Source: Trichobilharzia regenti (Eukaryota; Platyhelminthes; Trematoda; Strigeidida; Schistosomatidae). Taken from it: 64,000 nucleotides of DNA. This document shows positions 11,735 to 22,625 of the stretch, piece by piece. The stretch lies in contig OX235262.1 in the NCBI GenBank assembly GCA_944472135.2, positions 166,097,509-166,161,508 of the forward strand. The letters are read 5' to 3'. The notes beneath the pieces were generated by a model. It had not been told where the DNA came from. It did not search any database and was given only the letters and a program-made list of their open reading frames with translations. Each line of letters starts with the position of its first letter. Within the stretch, counting starts at the first letter, position 1. Made by a program: the position numbers and the translations under genes.

Positions 11735-13015
11735 ATATTGGCGCAGAATAATCTGGATCCATTTTATTTCGTTGTTTCTCATCAGCTGCGTACAACCTGA
11801 ATTTTTTTAAATAAAAATAAAAAGTGTACAATTTTAACAAACCTTTGTTTATTATCAAGCATATTGTCAGAGCGTCATAGTAAAATAAGGCGTTGAGATT
11901 TACAGGGTGTCTAAAGTGTCACGACATATATATATCTTGGTAGAGAGACGTTTCTTGAAAAAAAAATAATTAACAATTGTATTATTGGGGTGGTAACAAA
12001 AGACAATTAGCAGTAGTTACGTGATTAGATAAGAGAAGGTCAAGATTTCGGTGCACGTGGGGTCAGATGAGTAGTTGGTGATGTAATAGAGTCGGCAGAA
12101 CCCAGAAGACCTGAAAAAATCAACTCTTAAGCGAGTCAAGCGAAAAATAAAATAAATAAATAAAGTGAAAAGATGAGTTAACAAAACTAGAAAACAAAGA
12201 GTTACTAAGAAGTGAGTCACCAAGGTTCCTTTTGGACACATAAGTCAGGCTTCAATCGTTTTATTGCTATAGCTTCAGCAAACCTTTGTCAATCAGGTGT
12301 TTGGCGATTGAAGATCTTCAAGAATTCGGTCCCTTTAACCGGAGGCTCCTTGGTACATGTTCTCAGAATCTGACGTAGGCCCTCCTCTATGTTTTTTCAA
12401 TGTAACTGCTCCCGCAGATACATGTGAATTGGTATACACAGTTGGAGGTAACATGTGAGGGGTACTTGTCAATCTTTGACTGCACCAGTGAAGAGGTTGT
12501 TCGGGACAGAGAGACTAATAACGCTGCAGGATACGTCCTAGACAGGGTTGCGTTTAATCTTCTTTTTACCATTCTCATAATGTCATCGCCCTTGTAGTCG
12601 AGTTTGATGAAAATAGGCTTCTTATTGACTGTAGCTGTATCAAGCGTCTTGTAAATACATGTGGAACAGGTGAAATAAGACTGTCTTTATTTCTTGAACT
12701 AATTATTGGTTCAGTAGTGAAAAAGCTGTATAACTTAGATGCGTTAAAAGTCGTTTTAAAGGTCCTTCTCAGTCGTTGTGACAAAATCCCACTAGTAATA
12801 TCTCCTGTGAGTTGCAATATTAGGAATACTGATTTTTTGGCAACTGTGAGCAACCTGGTCTGTTTACTTGTTGAGTCCACGTGTTTATTCAGAAATTCCA
12901 TCGTATATCCGTTTCTACTTAGTGGATTAAGAATACTGCCGAGTTCTTCTCTGAGGGTTTCACTTGAACAACTAAACTCTAGCCCGGTGAACCAGATATC
13001 TAATCGAATCACATT
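11735..13015 (-). pseudogene. Penelope-like element: RT-endonuclease linker, GIY-YIG domain and 3' end
   Basis: On the minus strand 13012-12575 codes LGSILNPLSRNGYTMEFLNK, LILQLTGDITSGILSQRLRR and TFKTTFNASKLYSFFTTEP, the conserved region between RT and endonuclease. The next frame (12578-12387) gives CVYQFTCICGSSYIEKTERT, a GIY-YIG motif in which the YIG Gly is Glu. The element ends near 11740 with the CTGATGA and CGAAATAAA motifs of Penelope terminal repeats. Frameshifted and inactive. Confidence 0.8.
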
Positions 13016-13537
13016 CGTATTGTAGAGGGATGAAACTCAGGAAGTAAGTATACTGCCCAGTTTATACAAGTTTCCGATGTAATCGTCTACGTGCTGTTCC
13101 ATCTTCTCGTTTAGTCATTAGAACATCCGATGCAATCGACGAGGGTATACACAGTCATACTAACTTTCATAATTTCTTTCGTAATTACCTCTAGGTGTTT
13201 CATACAGTTCCATAAACAAAAAATGCTGTTTTTTTGCTTCGATAAAGCCAAATTATTATTGAAAACTTATTAGTTGGAAAAAAAGTAGTAATTGAAGTGG
13301 AAAAGTAACAACTGAGTGTATTCTGCTTGGCTAAATAGTCTAAGGAATTCATTTTTAACCATGTGGAAAATTTATGAAGTACATAGTCAGGATCTCGCAA
13401 TAGCCAAGTGCTTCTAACTAACGATGTATTCTGTATTGATTTGTTAGTCTTAAAAAAATTCTTGCCATAAATTATTTAAGAACATAATGTTAAGCGAAGC
13501 GACTCATTTCAACGAACTTATTGTCAAGCTGCAAATT

Positions 13538-13541
<4 letters not shown>

Positions 13542-13568
<27 letters not shown>
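13542..13568. repeat. (TA)n microsatellite
   Basis: About 13 perfect TA units. The surrounding region (13080-13785) shows no recognisable gene. Confidence 0.95.
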
Positions 13569-13573
<5 letters not shown>

Positions 13574-13789
13574 TAAGAAACTGTATCCCACGAGGGAATT
13601 CAAACAATACCCTGGGATATAGTGTTTTGAAATTCATATGTAAATACGGGTGAGAATGTTACCTATCTCAAATCAAACCTACCGCGCTTTCGTTTCAGTA
13701 CACTTGTATGAAGTAGTGTAGTGATTGACCGACTGTTAACTCTTATGGATTCATATTACTTTTTTCCTGCATTTAAGCGGTTGTATTGC

Positions 13790-13965
13790 GTCTGTAGTTC
13801 ATTGGTAGAATACTCGTCAACCACACCTCACATATGGTTGGTCCAGGGTTCGATCCTTGGTTGATGCACTGTCTAACATCGTTTAGTCGGTATTAAGCCC
13901 AATGAAGAGGGGAGGTTATGAATGAAGCTGATAACTTCACCAAATGAAAAATAAACACTTTTGTT
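13790..13965 (+). mobile_element. SINE family F1, plus strand
   Basis: tRNA-like head with A-box-like TAGTTCATTGGTAGAATA and B box GGGTTCGATCC, then the F1 body (TTTAGTCGGTATTAAGCC and AAAATAAACACTT). The SR2 tail is lost. Confidence 0.65.
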
Positions 13966-14007
13966 AAACACTGTAAGCAGTGTGTAATTTTGATGTGGTT
14001 GTGTTTT

Positions 14008-14522
14008 CTGAGCTGGATAGTTAATTTGCGAAGCTTTCATCACCCTACTAAATAGGCAACATCTTCAGTGCATACATCAATTTGATGAAGTCAGCTTTTA
14101 GATTTCTCCACGAGTTTATTAATCATCTCTCTTGGTGACCTTGGACGTGATTGGTTGTTTTTGTGTGTTTTCACACCCTCTAGGCTACTTGTATTGGAAC
14201 TGATTGTTTCTTTGACTTGAACTTTGACCCTTTGTGTGTGAGGTTTGTTTCTTATCAGTTGATAAATTTTGTCTATCTCGATGTGTCTATTGACTGACGA
14301 TTCACTGGAATACCAGGAATACATTGGCCAAAGTGGACGCCCCCAATCCCCTCACACGAAAACAGCTAATCACGTCCAAGATCGGCAGGAGAGATGATTA
14401 ATAAGCTCACGTCAACAAATTGAAGTATTCGCTGAAGATGTTGCCTAGTAGGGTGATGAAATCTTCGCAAATTAACTATCAAAATCATCCACCTGAGCTA
14501 CAAATCTCCATCATATCTAAAT
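14008..14522. mobile_element. Inverted-repeat element with roughly 170-bp arms
   Basis: Arms near 14008-14180 and 14340-14522 are inverted copies: GAAGCTTTCATCACCCTACT on the left corresponds to AGTAGGGTGATGAAATCTTC on the right. The spacer holds a short minus-strand frame (14324-14091, SSESSVNRHIEIDKIYQLIR) whose relative, with stops, lies at 26390-26500. The arms carry CTGAAGATGTTGCC and GATGAAA, like Penelope terminal repeats, so this may be a Penelope derivative with inverted termini. Confidence 0.6.
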
Positions 14523-15418
14523 CTTACTGTCTGTAATTTCACATCAAACCTATTTTTAGTGATTACGTTCGACTGAAGTTCATGGTCATGGATGAATGGC
14601 TTTATTGCATATCCCCGCTGATTGTAGCGTCGTAACCTGTTGCTTTGGTGCTTTAATGACAAGTTATATTTTTGTTTGCTTTTTAAACGGAACTTTGCAT
14701 TAAAAAGATCTTTTTTACTGCTTAAATATTATGGACAACACTATATTCTTGGACTGCTTTACATTTGATGCACTTATATCAAGAAAGGTTGCTTGGTACT
14801 GATGTCTGCACAATGTTGTAATCGATTAAAGTAGGCAGTAAGTCTAAATATTAAACGTATAGTATTGAATTTTCATAAAATCATGCTGGTATAGTTTGGG
14901 CTATTCACTGAAACACCCTAATATCCCCACTGGATAAAGTAGGTGGCGCCATTTCAAAAAGTAATATGCCGCAAAATCGCCCGTCATGGATAAGTGAATA
15001 TGAAATATATACGATAAACAATGGTGTGCGTGTGTTTTCATGAGGGAACAATTGTAAATCATTTATTTGGCTTTCCATAAACAGGTGTACAGACAATCGG
15101 GAAGTTAGATTAAGCATGAAAAATTAGTGATACATATCCATTTTTATTTATTTATTAATCCAGACTCGCTATGCATCAGCTAACATCACACCTTCACACA
15201 CCTGTTAACACTTTTGGGATTCACGCATTTATGTAGAGCTTCTGCGGTTAGTCATTCTTTGTATAAACCAGAATCTTTGTGTAGAACCTTGGCCGTGTCA
15301 CAATTGTAAATCTGTGGTCAAATTTTGATCACATACCATACAGTTCTGCTTATTTTGTTTTGATGTCTATTCATGCCTCATAGGACTGGACAAAGAATTC
15401 AAAGATAGGATGCGTCCT

Positions 15419-15472
<54 letters not shown>

Positions 15473-15488
15473 GTTGTCATTATAATTT
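14523..15488. other. Unannotated intergenic sequence with a long (TA)n
   Basis: No gene recognised. A 48-bp (TA)n microsatellite sits at 15421-15468. Confidence 0.6.
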
Positions 15489-15875
15489 TATTGACGAAAT
15501 CATCTTCAGAGGCTGTACAGTCGTATTTATACTTACAAAAACATATAGTGGTCTATTATTGAGTAATACGATGTGACATAATTGATATAATTACTCAGAA
15601 GTGGCTTTAGAAGTGAAAATTAAAAGTTTTAAATTACGTGGTACTCAACGGCACAAAGATAGAGATTTGGTAAGGTTAAAATTGCTCTTGAGTGAGAATA
15701 AAGGTGGTAGTTGAGTGTCAATTTAACAGGTGTGAAATTTACAGATGGAGCATATGAGATTGATAATAGTGAATTTATTATTAAGGCAAAAGTAAACTAA
15801 AAGTCAAATTAAAAAAGAAAAGCAAAAATCAAAATATTTTTACAAGGATTGATTAGTGAAGAGGTTAAGACCAAG
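15489..15875. repeat. Left 387-bp inverted terminal repeat of a Penelope-like element
   Basis: Nearly identical, in reverse complement, to 16534-16920 (for example CATCTTCAGAGGCTGTACAG against CTGTATAGCCTCTGAAGATG). Equal arm length and high identity point to a recent origin. Penelope elements are known to carry terminal repeats in direct or inverted order. Confidence 0.9.
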
Positions 15876-15884
15876 TTCGATTAA

Positions 15885-16542
15885 GTGACTGGATGTTCAA
15901 GTGATACAATCGACGGGGAACTGGGGCGACTCAGACAACTCCTCATAGAGAATGGATATCCTCCAAGATTTATCGAGAAAAACATGAAGTCAAGGGAAGA
16001 GCCTGAAAGGACCCAGACGGTATTGAAGGAACTGCTATTTATGAGTGTTGAATTTAAAGGTGATACTGCAGCTGAGATCCTGAAGAATCGCTTATGCAGA
16101 TCACTGAGGAAAGCCTTCTTTATGGCTGAGCTATGTATCAATTTCTACATCCGACAAATGATCAATGGATGTGTGAAGGATAAACCGCCGCTTTGGGCCA
16201 CCTCAATGTGTGTTTATAAATACACCTGCTCTTGTGGAGCTAGTTATATTGGCCTCACAAAGCGTACACTTTCCAAACGCATCTCTGAACATTATCCGGC
16301 ATGGTTAGCAAAGGGACAATGCAAGACAGTTACTAGCTCAATTCTCGAGCATTTGATGAGCTCAGGCTAAGTAGCTTCACCTGAGTCGTCCTCCAATATC
16401 ATCTACAAAGTGAAGTCAAATGGTACAAAGGGCGTCAGGTTTCGGCTTTTGTGTATAGTGGAGGCTCTGGCAGCTCCTCAACACAACCCTGAACTCTGTA
16501 TACAGAAAAAGTTTGTCCAGTCTCTTATTCTACCTTGGTCTT
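15885..16542 (+). pseudogene. Penelope-like element ORF fragment (linker and GIY-YIG endonuclease)
   Basis: The open frame 15885-16370 (161 residues) reads LGRLRQLLIENGYPPRFIEK, VEFKGDTAAEILKNRL, LRKAFFMAEL, then CVYKYTCSCGASYIGLTKRT and ISEHYPAWLAKGQ. After a single in-frame TAA at 16368-16370 the same frame continues (RFRLLCIVEALAAPQ and VQSLILPWS) to about 16542. The Arg normally following YIG is Leu here. The reverse transcriptase is missing: the inverted terminal repeats directly enclose this 3' third, so the copy cannot move on its own. Confidence 0.85.
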
Positions 16543-16920
16543 AACCTCTTCACTAATCAATCCTTGTAAAAATATTTTGATTTTTGCTTTTCTTTTTTAA
16601 TTTGACTTTTAGTTTACTTTTGCCTTAATAATAAATTCACTATTATCAATCTCATATGCTCCATCTGTAAATTTCACACCTGTTAAATTGACACTCAACT
16701 ACCACCTTTATTCTCACTCAAGAGCAATTTTAACCTTACCAAATCTCTATCTTTGTGCCGTTGAGTACCACGTAATTTAAAACTTTTAATTTTCACTTCT
16801 AAAGCCACTTCTGAGTAATTATATCAATTATGTCACATCGTATTACTCAATAATAGACCACTATATGTTTTTGTAAGTATAAATACGACTGTATAGCCTC
16901 TGAAGATGATTTCGTCGATA
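16534..16920. repeat. Right 387-bp inverted terminal repeat of the Penelope-like element
   Basis: Partner of 15489-15875; together with the 658-bp spacer the transcript or single strand could fold into a very long hairpin. Confidence 0.9.
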
Positions 16921-17119
16921 AAGAAAATTTTCTTCGCTGAATCTGTCTTTCACTTCCTTCATGACTCAATGGGTACTTTTGGTGATATTATGTTAATTAA
17001 TTTCCCCCGAAGAAATCCGAACCAGTTTGTCGAAGAAAACGTTAGATATAGTTATAGGTTTCCAGACCGTAGGTGTTACGAATTCCCTGGAATAATTTGA
17101 GCGCTGAGTCAGATTGATT

Positions 17120-17270
17120 CATTATAAATTATTTAAATTAATCCCAGCGTGTTAAGAAAATCAAAACAAGATTTTTCTGAACATTTCGCCGTGTAAGCCG
17201 CAGCTTCTTCAGCAGATTTATTCGGATAATCCGCTGGGATTAGGTTAGATATAGTTATTTTAATTTCGCT
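17120..17270 (-). mobile_element. Penelope-type terminal repeat fragment
   Basis: On the minus strand it reads CTGCTGAAGAAGCTGCGG, then CTTACACGGCGAAATGTTC, the CTGAAGA...GAAA pattern of a decayed hammerhead at Penelope ends. AATCCCAGCG occurs near 17140 and, inverted, CGCTGGGATT near 17230. Confidence 0.45.
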
Positions 17271-18794
17271 GAGATTTTTACAAATATAATTTTTACATTT
17301 ATCTGTTTCTCACCTGGAGCCGAATTATTTTGAAACTTACTATTCATTCAAATCTTAATCACAGTTCGTGTAAGATAATAATGATGTTATTGTCTATTCT
17401 GACAGTCACTTTGTTAATCACTGGTTTCAAGTTTCACTAGTAGTAGTAGTGTGGTAAGAGCTGTCTGCAATCCAAAACTGTAGACAGCAATTTACGTCAA
17501 TGTTTACGTCCCGAATCCGTATCATGAAGAAAATACACTAACAAAGCTTAACCTTGAGGAACTCACCAACCAATCACAGCAAACTTAACGTGTGTAAATA
17601 TGATTTGCAGACATATGGCTTAACTTTCTGAGAAACGCTTACAATCAGTACAGAATAACCTTCAGCAAGAAAACAACCAATCAGAAGACGTTGCTTCTCC
17701 TCTGACAATAATGTACATAAAAATCTAAATATTACCCAACTGAACTATTTGTATTGTTTCCCTACCAAATCATTTAGTAAAATTTTCCATCGTTCGCTTA
17801 ATCAAAAGTTCTGATGCCCCTGAGGTCAGAAAAATAACCTTGTTTTATATTAAACAAGAAATATATATATATTAAGTTGTTTTATTTCATTTGAACGATA
17901 GGAATACATGTATATTGATAATGAAAAAAATCGAGATTTAAATGGAAATGGTACTTAAAGAGTCCGCTGTCTCACAGCACGTCAGCATCTAGAACTTATA
18001 ATGCCAGTGAACCCAAATGGGATTTATTTCTATCCTTGGTATTATTTTCATACTCTCATCATTTGCTTAGGTGGCCCACAATATTCAAAGGGGTATGTAT
18101 CTCATTGCAGTGAAAAAAAGGGCAGTGTAATTAATGTAAGGTGAAACCTCAAAGTTCTCAAAGTTTCTTTGTAAACGATGCAGAAGAAAGTAAACATGAA
18201 AGGTGAATAAGACTCATTTTGGTTCAAGTTTATTTTTACTTTTATCTTGCATACTGCATTATTGTTGTGTTTATAATTGTGTTAAATGTAACACTTTTTA
18301 TTATAAGATGTAAAATTGTACAAAGGAATATGTGTGATATATGAATAAAAAAGAAAAGGAACTTTCAACAATAATTGTTGTTATTATTATTACTATTATT
18401 ACTATGATACAAATGGAAATGTAATTTTGGTTGTTTGAGATTTTGTTTTTGCAAAAGACATTTCCACAGCTTCTTTTATTAATAATCTGGATATGATCAC
18501 CTGAATTTTTAAAGATCAGATTGTGTTAGAAGACGAAATCCAGTCGTTCTGTTGTTTGTTGATCTATGTATCATGCGTGACTATACATTTCATACTTGGG
18601 CTATATTTGCTAAGATCAGTATATATTCAAACAATGGAAATCAAAAATAGAAGTAAAATTAAATTATGACTGCAACACAGGTAAATATTATGAAAAAGTC
18701 AAATGGATATTTACTTTACTTGAAAATCTGTGTCGGTTAAACGGGGAAATATGAATTTTCCTTTTCAAGAATTAGTTTGTAAGGGTTTGGTTTG
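17271..18794. other. Unannotated intergenic sequence
   Basis: AT-rich, no gene recognised; holds a short TAG repeat near 17439 and ATT repeats near 18382-18400. Confidence 0.5.
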
Positions 18795-18960
18795 TTCCAA
18801 GTTTAATGACGGATTGATATCAGTCACAGAACTATTGAAGACCGACAAGGAGTGCTGGACAGCTGTTTCCTGCTAGTTTGCAACTAATTAGATGAACGCA
18901 CCCATCACGGTTCGAACCCAGGACATTCCGCTAACAAGTCAAGCCTATAGACCATTCATC
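18795..18960 (-). mobile_element. SINE family F2 (hammerhead-type), decayed
   Basis: Minus-strand B box GGTTCGAACCGTG, then the 3' hammerhead part GGAAACAGCTGTCCAGCAC (helix III palindrome CAGCTG at 18860-18865), while the CTGATGAG box is lost. Then the family tail AATAGTTCTGTGACTGATATC. Confidence 0.6.
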
Positions 18961-18974
18961 CACTGCAACCCAAT

Positions 18975-19165
18975 TTAAAGTGCGTCGATGACACAGTGGC
19001 AGAATGCTTGCCAACCACGCAGGTGGTCCAGGGTTCGATCCCTGGCCGAAGTACTGCTTTACCTCGCTAAGCCAGTAATAAGGCTGATAAAGAGGGAACG
19101 TTGGGCATGATGCTAGCAACCCCATCTCGTGAAAATAAACACCACTGCTACCGAAACTTCAAGCC
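18975..19165 (+). mobile_element. SINE family F1, plus strand
   Basis: tRNA-like head (GCGTCGATGACACAGTGG, B box GGGTTCGATCCCTGG), then TTTACCTCGCTAAGCCAG, GTTGGGCATGATGCTAGCA and CTACCGAAACTTCAAGCC. The SR2-like tail is missing. Confidence 0.75.
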
Positions 19166-19334
19166 AGCCCATGAATTCTAACTTCTAAGAATCCATGATT
19201 TCAGCAAGACTACCAGCCATTGTGATCGGTGAGGACTTGTCTTCACTCCTGAAAGAGTGTGCCCTGCTGTTCATTACTTCTCACTGAAACTGCAGGCGAC
19301 TTCGTCCTGCAGCCAGTCACTAGAGAGGATCAAT

Positions 19335-19520
19335 TCAATTTTAAAGAATTTGTCTGTAAGGATTTGATTTGTAACCACAAGTTCTGGGTTCAAATCCCGA
19401 TGGGGTTGCAAACTACCGATGAGTCCCAAACCAGGCTAACGAAATAGTCGTCCAGAACTCCCTGTCGGTTCTCAGTGGTTCTCTACCTGGTATCAATCGG
19501 TGAGCAGACTTGGAACAAAT
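19335..19520 (+). mobile_element. SINE family F2 with a well-kept hammerhead core
   Basis: B box GGGTTCAAATCC, then the hammerhead region: CCGATGAG at 19416-19423, helix II TCC...GG, CGAAA at 19440-19444, a decayed helix III (TAGTCG), the trinucleotide GTC at 19450-19452, then CAGAAC. Tail TCTCAGTGGTTCTCTACCTG. U4 of the core is C, so cleavage activity is doubtful. Confidence 0.7.
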
Positions 19521-19799
19521 TTTCCCTTTGTTATCTCTTCATGAAAACACAATTACAGCTTTAGAATATTTAATTAATTAATAAACATCAGAGAATATCC
19601 TACTAATTTTTCGATATATATTTTCACTCAATGGATTTTGAAACGGAATCACAATATTCAACAAAAGTCTATCTTGTGAAGAGTGTTTTTTAAAATAATC
19701 TATTGCACAGTGAAGTATTCTGAGACTTTATTTGCCAACTGACAATTTTTGTGGAGCAATGCAAACGCGTAGACTTCCTAAAACTAACACAATACTAAA

Positions 19800-20165
19800 A
19801 AAGGACCAGACGCATGATACTGGTTATTTACTACCTGGTGTTCAATGAAATTATGCAGTCCAGTCCAGCAGGAGGTCTTTCACGAGCCTGAATACCTCAG
19901 TGATAATGTCTCTGACTGCATCACTGAATGACATGAGTTCCTTGAAGATTGAAGGTACGCCTAGCTGACTGATGAGAGACAACAAGCACGAAACTTCGCT
20001 CTGGGAAGGGCTTCCTACCAACTGCCCTCAAACATCAATAATAAGAATTCATGGTGGACCATGACGATGAGCCACCTAGAATGATGACCACATAACAATC
20101 TCAACTGGTAGAATTCAGGATGCACGAAACAAAGGACTAGACGCATGATACTAGTTACAAGGTAG
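19800..20165 (+). mobile_element. F3 element (hammerhead-like) with repeated ends
   Basis: Core CTGATGAG near 19971, then CACGAAAC near 19987 and GCTC before GGGAAGGGC. A roughly 40-bp unit with GACGCATGATACT occurs at both ends (near 19802 and 20133), indicating partial tandem units of about 330 bp. Confidence 0.6.
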
Positions 20166-20811
20166 TGTCCAAACCAAGTATACATTACACTGCATATAAA
20201 TCTATAGCGTCTATTGTAAGAGGCAGTTATGTCTTTAGCCGTTCTTTGGAAGATGAAATTGAAATGTTTCAGAGAATTAAATTCACAAATTGTAAATTAC
20301 ACACTTCGAGGTAAAAATTCATTATTACGGTTTCCTTTAAAAATGAAAATTTTTAGACCACACATTGTGGTCTACTTGACACCTGAGAATAATGACAGTC
20401 AAGAAAGCAAGCCTAATATATTTTACTGCGGTTCATCCATATCAGTGGTGCTCGTGAATGAAATGCATTTACTGAGGATTGCAATTGGTCATGTTTTCCT
20501 CTTTAAAAGGCATAAAACTTAGTAATCTATAACTTCAAATTATAGCGAAAATATTCAACATCATTGTTTGAAGCTCTTCGAAAACCTATTTTTATAGACA
20601 TGTCACTTTTTCAGGAAATTTTTCTACTAGATATTGAGACCATCATGGTAGGAAGACAAAGCATTTTTGATTGGAAACCAGTCAGTAACTAGTGTAATGA
20701 GTCTAGTCCTGTCTTTGGTGCAGAATGAATTCTATCAGTCAAGTTTGCAATGTGGCCACCATTCTAGGTGGCTCACCATCACTGTGAACTGCACTGTAAA
20801 TTGTTGGTATT
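20166..20811. other. Unannotated sequence
   Basis: An open frame at 20229-20522 (97 residues) has no recognisable domain and no codon pattern that convinces me. From about 20675 the sequence resembles the region beside other F3 copies. Confidence 0.4.
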
Positions 20812-21003
20812 AGATGGTTGGAGGCAATCGGTGACGTCTCAGACTGCTGCACTGTGTGACGCGGGTTCAAATCTCAGAAGTGAAATGAGTTTCTTAAAGG
20901 TTGCAGCTACACATTGCTGACTGATGGGTGCCAACTAGCATAAAACCTTGGTTTAGGAAGGGCTTCCTTTCGACTGGCCTTCAACCATCTAATACCAATA
21001 ACA
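20812..21003 (+). mobile_element. F3 element with terminal inverted repeats
   Basis: Begins GGTATTAGATGGTTGGAGG and ends CCTTCAACCATCTAATACC, an inverted repeat of about 20 bp. Inside are a B-box-like GGGTTCAAATC and a mutated hammerhead core (CTGATGGG, then CATAAAACC). Confidence 0.65.
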
Positions 21004-21464
21004 CAAAGCATTGTATGTTTTAGGCTTAATGTGAAATGCTATGATTTTATGAAAGGGAATTAGGCAGAACGACCATCATGTACTGAAAGGTGTTTCGAAG
21101 GCATTGCACTTTGATTAAGAAACTAGCACACTTCGCCTTACTGTTTGTGTTTAGTTTCGTGGCAGACAAGAGTAATGAGAACCTAAAATTTTCGTTCATT
21201 ATTAGACTTTATGCATAAAACAGTCCAGCAATTCATTATTTTTACTGAATAATGAACTCAATATCTGAAACATATATTAATATGACAGTTAACAATCTCA
21301 AATGAAAGAGAGATAGCTTACCGGTGTAAGAGACTTGTTTGCGTACATTACAAGCTTCATGCTGCAATCAATTATAAAAACAACAAAATAAGGAGTAATG
21401 AAATTTCGAAAAAATATGTAAATCTGGATATCTGCTGTTAGAAGGACTTTTCAAGTATTGGTTT
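21004..21464. other. Unannotated sequence
   Basis: No gene or repeat recognised. Confidence 0.4.
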
Positions 21465-21660
21465 TGTGGGGATTGCATTTGAATGGTTGGAGGGTTTCAT
21501 CATGAGGTGATACCAGTTAGAGAACCATTGGAAGACCTGGGAGTATTGCAAAGCTGTTTCATCCTAGTTCAGGAATCATCGGCATCATGCAGCCACCAGG
21601 GTTCGAAACCATGACCTTCCGGTTATAGGGTGAGCTCGTAGACGATTCAGCCACTGGGAG
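21465..21660 (-). mobile_element. SINE family F2 (hammerhead-type), minus strand
   Basis: Minus strand: B box GGTTTCGAACCCTGG, core CCGATGAT, helix II and GATGAAAC, then a degenerate helix III (CAGCTT) and a lost cleavage triplet. Tail GGTATCACCTCATGATGAAA. Confidence 0.65.
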
Positions 21661-22180
21661 CCGACTTTATCGCCCATTATTGAGTAGTTTTAAGTCTCTT
21701 TTCGGATTTCATCCGTCACTGATTACATCGTCAGTTTGTTTCACTTCATTTCTGGTTTTAAGGCTTTTTTTCCCACCAGCTTTTTGATAAAGGAAATATT
21801 CACCCACTTCGACATGATCAAATTATTTGTTTAAGTCATAAGAAAAAGACGTAAACAGTAAGGAAAACATTCTTCTCAGCTATTCATTTTAATAAGTTGT
21901 ACAATCGTATTTATGTTTATCAAAGAATTCATAAGATCAATTTATTACAAAATGAGAGGTGTAACTTTGAAGGGGATGACTAATTGGAAATAAGAAAAGG
22001 GAGGCAGAAGTTGAAATGACGTAATGAGTGTGAAAAATGACTAATATGTGTGACTGTACTAAGTGGACAAAAACTAGTGGAAACACCCCAAAGTGCTTTT
22101 CTAAAATCTGTATGAAAATGCAATGTTAATAATAAATGATAATAGAGTGGTAGTGAAATAAGGATAATGATAATAATAAT

Positions 22181-22182
<2 letters not shown>

Positions 22183-22216
<34 letters not shown>
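22183..22216. repeat. (TA)n microsatellite
   Basis: About 17 TA units; the reading frame over it (22225-21980) is an artefact of the repeat. Confidence 0.95.
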
Positions 22217-22218
<2 letters not shown>

Positions 22219-22434
22219 GAAGCAAAATTATGCTAAGAATGTTACTCTGGCCGCGGCAAGGTGAATGAATGTATATAGTGCTTTTGAACTCAGAGGTTCA
22301 GTTTTACATCCCGAATAGCCAATAGTTCAGGTATGTATCGATGGCATATTCGAAATCCTTTCGTGCTATACTGAAGAACTCTGTGTAGTACTCTGAAACA
22401 GTCATGCGAGGTTGCCGGATGTCCAGAATTTTTA

Positions 22435-22625
22435 TTATTTTTTTATTATAGCTTGACTCCACACAGTATTTTTGATACAAGTGTGGAATTTTCAGCATGT
22501 GATATCGGTAGCCCAAATTTAGTAGGAAGATCATTAATATCAAGTGTATGTCAGCAGGGGGTCGAACTCCGGGGCCATGCGCATAATCAGCGACAGTCAT
22601 AACCGCTGTGCTACCGACTCATAAG
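22435..22625 (-). mobile_element. SINE family F4
   Basis: Minus-strand head GAGTCGGTAGCACAGCGG, B box GGAGTTCGACCCCCTG, body TTTGGGCTACCGATATCAC and end CTGAAAATTCCACACTTG, followed by an A-rich tail. Confidence 0.75.

Noticed and set aside
13790..13865. Functional tRNA genes (several heads with good B boxes, e.g. 13790, 18975, 27478, 57435)
   Set aside because: They recur with the same downstream SINE body, and the cloverleaf arms are not maintained; they are tRNA-derived SINE promoters.
20229..20522. 97-residue plus-strand frame
   Set aside because: No domain, no splice context and no homologous copy seen; length is within chance for this much sequence.
21980..22225. 81-residue minus-strand frame with an Ile-Tyr run
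   Set aside because: The start is translated (TA)n microsatellite and the rest has no domain.
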